Source: Aestuariivita sp.
Lineage (GTDB): Bacteria; Pseudomonadota; Alphaproteobacteria; Rhodobacterales; Rhodobacteraceae
DNA length: 64,000 nt
NCBI RefSeq assembly: GCF_021404545.1
Contig: NZ_JAAWWD010000001.1
Location: 1 to 64,000, forward strand
Direction of reading: 5' to 3'
Position numbers and translations under genes: made by a program
Shown: positions 59,399 through 64,000 of the stretch, piece by piece
Layout: each line of letters opens with the position of its first letter
Numbering within the stretch: the stretch's first letter is position 1
Notes under the pieces: model-generated
The model's input: only the letters and a program-made list of their open reading frames with translations
The model's database searches: none
Told to the model about the DNA's origin: nothing

Positions 59399-59998
59399 TC
59401 ACGTCACCACCCTCAGCGTCAGGTTGATCCGCCCACCCTTTGGCAGCAACCGGGATGAGCCGAACCTGATCCGATCCACCCCGTGATAGGTCAGCCGCGC
59501 GGGCCCGCCCATCACCACCACGTCCCCCGAGGCCAGCCACACACTTTCGGTCGTGCCGCCGCGTGTCTCATTGCCCATCCGAAACAGCGCGTCATCGCCC
59601 AGCGACACCGACAGGACCGGCCAGGAGAAATCAGCCTCATCCCGGTCCTGATGCAGGCCCATCCGCGCCTCCTCGTCGTAATAGTTGATCAGACAGCAAT
59701 CGGGCAGCCGGTCCGGACCCACCAGCGCCTCCCAGATCGCCAGCACCGGCGCGGGGATCGGAGGCCAGGCCTGTCCGCTCGGATGCTGCGGGACATAGAG
59801 ATAACCGCTGCGGTCCGAATACCACCCCAGCCGCCCCGCCGAGCTCATTCGAACGCGCATCGGCTTGCCAAACGGTGTATCGGGACGATAGAGCGGAGCC
59901 GCGCGCAACACTGGCCGCAGCGCCTCCAGCACCTCATGTTGTCCGGCAACATCCAGATACTCCTTATGGATCTCGAACCCGCGCATCCGCAGCAGCAT
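59399..59998 (-). CDS. alkB: Alpha-ketoglutarate-dependent DNA repair dioxygenase AlkB
   Basis: A 199-residue Fe(II)/2-oxoglutarate dioxygenase that demethylates 1-methyladenine and 3-methylcytosine. LINYYDEEARMGLHQDRDEA (HxD), LTYHGVDRI (His) and INLTLR (2-oxoglutarate Arg) are present. ATG 59998 is preferred for typical length; an in-frame ATG at 60058 would add 20 residues. Confidence 0.9.
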   Translation of the reverse strand: MLLRMRGFEIHKEYLDVAGQHEVLEALRPVLRAAPLYRPDTPFGKPMRVRMSSAGRLGWYSDRSGYLYVPQHPSGQAWPPIPAPVLAIWEALVGPDRLPDCCLINYYDEEARMGLHQDRDEADFSWPVLSVSLGDDALFRMGNETRGGTTESVWLASGDVVVMGGPARLTYHGVDRIRFGSSRLLPKGGRINLTLRVVT

Positions 59999-60074
59999 AG
60001 CCTGCCCTTTCCCGTCTGACGCCAAAGCGCCAAAAATACCCCGAAGATTCCCTGCCATGCCCTGCTCAGAACGG

Positions 60075-60103
60075 TTGCAGGCCCGGATTGTGATCCTTAT
60101 ATA
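60075..60103 (+). promoter_or_regulatory. Probable dnaK promoter
   Basis: TTGCAG (60075-60080), 17 bp and TATATA (60098-60103), with CTTATATA covering the -10, resembles the heat-shock sigma (RpoH) form CTTG...CYTATNT of alphaproteobacteria. Confidence 0.45.
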
Positions 60104-60213
60104 CGCCGGGACGCGTCGGGGGCAGGCCCCGGCGCTAACCTAAATCGGGGTCGGGACGCCATAACGGGTCAAGGCCTCGGGCAATCGCCTTTAGTTAAGA
60201 AGGGATCGAAAAC

Positions 60214-62133
60214 ATGGCCAAAGTCATTGGTATCGACCTTGGGACCACCAACAGCTGCGTCGCCATCATGGATGGTTCGCAACCCAAGGTTATTGAAAAC
60301 TCCGAAGGGACCCGCACAACCCCGTCTATCGTCGCCTTTACGGATGATGAGCGTCTGGTTGGCCAACCGGCCAAAAGGCAGGCGGTGACAAACCCCGACA
60401 ACACGATTTTCGGCGTCAAGCGCCTGATCGGCCGCCGGTTCGACGACAAGGACCTGGCCAAGGATCTCAAGAACCTGCCGTTCAATGTGATTGACGGCGG
60501 CAATGGCGACGCCTGGGTCGAAGCCAAGGGTGAGAATTACTCCCCCAGCCAGATCAGCGCGTTCATTCTGGGCAAGATGAAGGAAACCGCCGAGAGCTAT
60601 CTTGGTGAGGAAGTGACCCAGGCGGTCATCACGGTTCCCGCCTATTTCAACGACGCCCAGCGTCAGGCAACCAAGGACGCGGGCAAGATCGCCGGTCTTG
60701 AAGTGCTGCGGATCATCAACGAACCGACAGCCGCCGCACTTGCCTATGGTCTGGACAAGGAAAACACCCACACCATCGCGGTCTATGACCTGGGCGGCGG
60801 CACATTCGACGTCACCATCCTGGAAATCGACGACGGTCTCTTCGAGGTGAAATCCACCAACGGGGATACGTTCCTGGGCGGCGAAGACTTCGACATGCGC
60901 ATCGTCACCTATTTGGCCGACGAGTTCAAAAAGGAACACGGCGTCGATCTGACCAAGGACAAGATGGCGCTCCAGCGTCTGAAAGAAGCCGCCGAGAAAG
61001 CCAAGATCGAACTGTCCAGCTCGTCGCAGACCGAGATCAACCAGCCCTTCATCTCGATGGGTTCGGACGGTCAGCCCCTGCACATGGTCATGAAACTGAC
61101 CCGCGCCAAGCTGGAAAGCCTGGTGGGAGATCTGATCAAATCCTCGATGAAGCCGTGCCAGGCCGCGCTGAAGGACGCCGGTCTTTCGGCCAGCGACATC
61201 GACGAGGTGGTTCTGGTCGGCGGTATGACCCGCATGCCCAAAGTGGTCGAGGAAGTGACCAAGTTCTTTGGCAAAGAGCCCCACAAAGGCGTGAACCCCG
61301 ACGAGGTTGTCGCCATGGGTGCGGCCATTCAGGCCGGCGTTCTGCAAGGCGACGTGAAGGATGTGGTCCTGCTGGACGTGACCCCGCTGTCGCTGGGGAT
61401 CGAAACGCTGGGCGGCGTGTTCACACGCCTGATCGACCGCAACACCACGATCCCGACCAAGAAATCCCAGGTCTTCTCGACCGCCGAGGACAACCAGAAC
61501 GCCGTGACGATCCGGGTGTTCCAGGGTGAACGGGAAATGGCCGCCGACAACAAGATCCTGGGCCAGTTCAACCTGGAAAACATTCCGCCCGCCCCGCGCG
61601 GCCTGCCCCAGATCGAGGTGACCTTCGACATCGACGCCAACGGCATCGTCTCGGTCAGTGCCAAGGACAAGGGCACCGGCAAGGAGCAGAAGATCACCAT
61701 CCAGGCATCCGGTGGCCTCAGCGATGAAGACATCGAACAAATGGTCAAGGACGCCGAGGAGAACGCCGAAGCCGACAAGGCCCGCAAGGAGCTGGTCGAG
61801 GCGCGCAACCAGGCCGAATCGCTGATCCATTCGACCGAAAAGTCGATGGAAGAGCATGCCGACAAGGTCGATCCCACTACGATCGAAGCCATCGAGCTGG
61901 CCGTCGCCGCTCTCAAGGACGATCTGGAGAAAGAAGATATCGGCGCCGACAAGATCCGCTCTGGCATCCAGAACGTGACCGAGGCCGCGATGAAACTGGG
62001 CGAAGCGATCTACAAAGCCAGCCAGGACGAAGCAGGCGAGGGGGAACCCGCGCCCGCCGATGAGGCACGCAGCGGTGAAGACGATATCGTCGATGCCGAA
62101 TTCGAAGATCTGGATGACGACAAACGTGCGTAA
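60214..62133 (+). CDS. dnaK: Chaperone DnaK (Hsp70)
   Basis: A 639-residue Hsp70. The nucleotide-binding domain starts [19 protein letters not shown] and includes [17 protein letters not shown] and [17 protein letters not shown]. The linker is [19 protein letters not shown], then the substrate domain and the C-terminal lid, ending [17 protein letters not shown]. It folds nascent and denatured proteins with DnaJ and GrpE. Its gene is followed after 77 bp by dnaJ. Confidence 0.98.
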   Translation: MAKVIGIDLGTTNSCVAIMDGSQPKVIENSEGTRTTPSIVAFTDDERLVGQPAKRQAVTNPDNTIFGVKRLIGRRFDDKDLAKDLKNLPFNVIDGGNGDAWVEAKGENYSPSQISAFILGKMKETAESYLGEEVTQAVITVPAYFNDAQRQATKDAGKIAGLEVLRIINEPTAAALAYGLDKENTHTIAVYDLGGGTFDVTILEIDDGLFEVKSTNGDTFLGGEDFDMRIVTYLADEFKKEHGVDLTKDKMALQRLKEAAEKAKIELSSSSQTEINQPFISMGSDGQPLHMVMKLTRAKLESLVGDLIKSSMKPCQAALKDAGLSASDIDEVVLVGGMTRMPKVVEEVTKFFGKEPHKGVNPDEVVAMGAAIQAGVLQGDVKDVVLLDVTPLSLGIETLGGVFTRLIDRNTTIPTKKSQVFSTAEDNQNAVTIRVFQGEREMAADNKILGQFNLENIPPAPRGLPQIEVTFDIDANGIVSVSAKDKGTGKEQKITIQASGGLSDEDIEQMVKDAEENAEADKARKELVEARNQAESLIHSTEKSMEEHADKVDPTTIEAIELAVAALKDDLEKEDIGADKIRSGIQNVTEAAMKLGEAIYKASQDEAGEGEPAPADEARSGEDDIVDAEFEDLDDDKRA

Positions 62134-62151
62134 GGCGTAATGCCGCGACAT

Positions 62152-62186
62152 GTCAGGGCCGGTCCGGGATCCGGGCCGGCCCCTGA
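62152..62186 (+). terminator. GC-rich hairpin between dnaK and dnaJ
   Basis: GTCAGGGCCGG and CCGGCCCCTGAC pair with one bulge, with TCCGGGATCCGG between. There is no T tract, so it may slow RNA decay or act as an attenuator that sets the dnaK to dnaJ ratio rather than stop transcription fully. Confidence 0.5.
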
Positions 62187-62210
62187 CGTTCCGGCGGAAG
62201 GGACACTCAT

Positions 62211-63365
62211 ATGTCAAAACGCGACTATTACGACGTTCTGGGCGTGCCCAAAGGGGCTTCGGCAGACGAAATCAAGAAAGCTTACAGGACCAAGGCCAAG
62301 GAGCTGCACCCGGACCGCAATGCCGACAACCCGGATGCTGAAGCGCAGTTCAAAGAGGCCAATGAAGCCTACGAGGTTCTGAAAGACAACGAAAAGAAAG
62401 CCGCTTATGATCGGTTTGGTCATGCCGCCTTTGAAGGTGGCATGGGTGGCGGCGGTGGCCGTCCTGGCGCGGGCTATGGCGGCAATGGTGATTTCACCAG
62501 TGCCTTTTCGGACGTGTTCGACGACCTTTTTGGCGATTTCATGGGCCAGCGTGGCGCCGGTGGCGGACGACAACGCGCTTCCCGCGGGTCCGACCTGCGT
62601 TATAACCTGCGCGTCACCCTTGAGGAGGCCTATTCCGGTCTGCAAAAGCAGATCAAAGTGCCGACCCTGGCAACCTGTGGATCCTGTTCGGGCTCTGGGT
62701 CCGAAGGCGCGTCGGAACCCACCTCCTGTCCGACCTGCTCGGGCATGGGCAAGGTCCGGGCGCAGCAGGGCTTTTTCACGGTGGAACGCACCTGTCCGAC
62801 CTGTTCGGGCATGGGCCAGATCGTCAAAAACCCCTGCCGCACCTGTGGCGGTGCGGGCCGCGTCGAAAAAGACCGCGCGCTCAACGTCAACATCCCCGCG
62901 GGGGTGGAGACCGGAACCCGCATCCGGCTCGCCGGCGAGGGGGAGGCCGGCATGCGCGGCGGCCCGCCCGGCGACCTTTACATCTTTGTCGAGGTCACGC
63001 CCCACGATATCTTTGAACGGGACGGATCAAGCCTCTTTTGCCGGGTGCCGGTAAGCATGGCCAAGGCCGCACTCGGCGGCTCGATCGAGGTGCCAACGAT
63101 CGATGGCGGGCGCGCCCGTGTGCAGATCCCGTCCGGCAGCCAGTCAGGCCGTCAGATGCGACTGAGATCCAAGGGGATGCCCGCCCTGCGTGGCGGTGGC
63201 GCGGGGGACATGTTTATCGAACTGGCCGTTGAAACGCCGGTGAACCTGACCGCGCGCCAGAAAGAGATCCTTCAGGAGTTTGAAAAGCTCAGTGAGGACA
63301 ATAACCCCGAAGGCAAATCGTTCTTCTCGACCGTCAAATCCTTTTGGGACGGGATGAAGGGCTAG
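62211..63365 (+). CDS. dnaJ: Chaperone DnaJ (Hsp40)
   Basis: A 384-residue class I DnaJ. The J domain has LHPDRNADN (HPD motif), followed by a Gly/Phe-rich linker ([19 protein letters not shown]). Four zinc CxxCxGxG repeats are visible as [16 protein letters not shown] (twice) and CRTCGGAG. The substrate domain follows. It stimulates DnaK ATPase and delivers clients. Confidence 0.98.
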   Translation: MSKRDYYDVLGVPKGASADEIKKAYRTKAKELHPDRNADNPDAEAQFKEANEAYEVLKDNEKKAAYDRFGHAAFEGGMGGGGGRPGAGYGGNGDFTSAFSDVFDDLFGDFMGQRGAGGGRQRASRGSDLRYNLRVTLEEAYSGLQKQIKVPTLATCGSCSGSGSEGASEPTSCPTCSGMGKVRAQQGFFTVERTCPTCSGMGQIVKNPCRTCGGAGRVEKDRALNVNIPAGVETGTRIRLAGEGEAGMRGGPPGDLYIFVEVTPHDIFERDGSSLFCRVPVSMAKAALGGSIEVPTIDGGRARVQIPSGSQSGRQMRLRSKGMPALRGGGAGDMFIELAVETPVNLTARQKEILQEFEKLSEDNNPEGKSFFSTVKSFWDGMKG

Positions 63366-63384
63366 ACCTCGCATGAAACCCGGT

Positions 63385-63411
63385 CGGGACGCAGATGTTA
63401 TGTGCGTCCCG
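63385..63411 (+). terminator. Hairpin downstream of dnaJ
   Basis: CGGGACGCA (63385-63393) and TGCGTCCCG (63403-63411) form a perfect 9-bp stem 20 bp after the dnaJ stop. The T tract is weak. Confidence 0.6.
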
Positions 63412-63708
63412 GCCCGTTCTCCTCACAAGATCCGGCGCGGATTGCGGCGCAGCAAGGATCCGGGCGCGCTCCAAGCGCATCACCGGCAAGAAAACCCTGC
63501 GGTTTCAGGTTTGAGACGTATCGGCCAGATGGCGCCTGTGACCGTCCGATGGAACAGAACCCGGCACTGGGCCTGTCGCTCCGGCGCAAGATGTGAGGCG
63601 CAAAAGTCCAGGATCCAAAGGCAGTGATGTGACCGAAAAGGCGCTTCGTCTCAGCCGACCCGTTGATCGTTAACCGGTTTTTCACCAAAGCTGCGACAGT
63701 CTGTCCGC
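63412..63708. other. Gap between dnaJ and radC without a supportable gene
   Basis: Short frames occur on both strands, but they overlap each other, lack ribosome sites and have no recognisable family. It probably holds only the radC promoter. Confidence 0.5.
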
Positions 63709-64000
63709 ATGACCCATGAATCAGCCTTTCACGAAGCCTCGCCCTCCCTCTTTGAGATGGACGAGGCCTTGCCGGTGGTCCTGCATCGCGACGGCAAGCA
63801 ACCTTCTTATATCGCCGATCACCGCAAACGCCTGCGCACCCGGTTCCGGGAAGGCGGCGCGCAGGCTGTGCCCGATTACGAGCTGCTTGAGCTAATCCTC
63901 TTTCGGGCGATCCCTCGGCAGGACGTCAAGCCATTGGCCCGCGCGCTGATCGACCGCTTTGGCGATTTCAACCGGGTCATCACCGCCTCGGATCTGCACC
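63709..64000 (+). CDS. radC: RadC-family protein, N-terminal part, cut by the window edge
   Basis: Starts at ATG 63709 and is still open at the window end. HRKRLRTRFREGGAQAVPDY is followed by ELLELILFRAIPRQDVKPLA and the RALIDRFGDFNRVI pattern, the helix-hairpin-helix region of RadC. The MPN/JAB metalloprotease-like domain lies beyond the edge. The cellular role of the family remains uncertain. Confidence 0.85.
   Translation, partial: MTHESAFHEASPSLFEMDEALPVVLHRDGKQPSYIADHRKRLRTRFREGGAQAVPDYELLELILFRAIPRQDVKPLARALIDRFGDFNRVITASDLH

Noticed and set aside
60169-62217. 682-codon minus-strand frame covering dnaK
   Set aside because: A well-known antisense artefact of GC-rich hsp70 genes; dnaK is unambiguous on the plus strand.
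63398-63688. Minus-strand 96-codon frame between dnaJ and radC
   Set aside because: Overlaps the dnaJ hairpin and an equally open plus-strand frame; neither shows coding character.
1-64000. CRISPR array
   Set aside because: I saw no regularly spaced direct repeats of 24-40 bp with unique spacers and no cas genes.

Overview
The window looks like a chromosomal segment of a marine Rhodobacteraceae (Roseobacter-type) alphaproteobacterium. This is inferred from the gene families, the GC-rich coding of the core part, the TRAP transporters, the box benzoyl-CoA pathway, the kdsD-lptC-lptA-lptB-hpf-ptsN block and the dnaK-dnaJ pair. No taxonomic search was possible. The sequence divides into an accessory island at the left (1 to about 13.3 kb) and a largely metabolic and housekeeping region on the right.

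Accessory island, 1-13.3 kb. This is a mosaic of mobile-element debris and conflict genes, with visibly more AT-rich stretches than the rest. It holds the 5' end of an IS110-type transposase at the window edge and a HigB/HigA toxin-antitoxin pair whose toxin carries a stop at its likely third codon. Next come a ZapA-like protein, an IS21 terminal fragment fused to a relaxase shard, and a complete-looking HipB/HipA pair with three operator-like repeats at exact 27-bp spacing. They are followed by an XRE regulator facing an unknown membrane protein, a small metallophosphoesterase, an unrecognised 540-residue protein, a 5'-truncated type I restriction HsdR, a two-gene operon of unknown function (9067-10616) and a damaged mobilisation module (MobD-like, relaxase, embedded MobB). 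The island ends at the 3' end of a tRNA-Arg(CCT), a classic integration site. The best candidates for something undescribed are the 9067-10616 operon and the 540-residue protein beside the broken hsdR.

Aromatic catabolism, 16.7-38.2 kb, almost all on the minus strand. The first part is the aerobic benzoyl-CoA (box) pathway: benzoate-CoA ligase, BoxC, BoxB, a previously easy-to-miss 57-residue Cys-rich protein, BoxA, a thioesterase, the regulator BoxR and a 3-hydroxyacyl-CoA dehydrogenase. TGCA-N6-TGCA motifs upstream of boxR, boxC and the ligase gene look like BoxR operators. The second part resembles the cou hydroxycinnamate system: acyl-CoA synthetase, amidohydrolase, crotonase, MarR regulator with a 19-bp palindrome, and a TRAP transporter with two binding proteins. 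The third part is 3-hydroxybenzoate 6-hydroxylase, gentisate dioxygenase and fumarylpyruvate hydrolase. Together these suggest uptake and breakdown of lignin-derived aromatic acids.

From 38.4 to 48.1 kb are stress and envelope genes: Dps, HemP, an acyl-CoA dehydrogenase, RNase D, KdsD, LptC/A/B, the hibernation factor HPF and PtsN. From 48.1 to 59.3 kb is a surface-polysaccharide cluster: a sulfotransferase, four glycosyltransferases, GalE, GalU, KdsB, CysQ and an ABC-2 permease. The window closes with AlkB, DnaK, DnaJ and the start of RadC.
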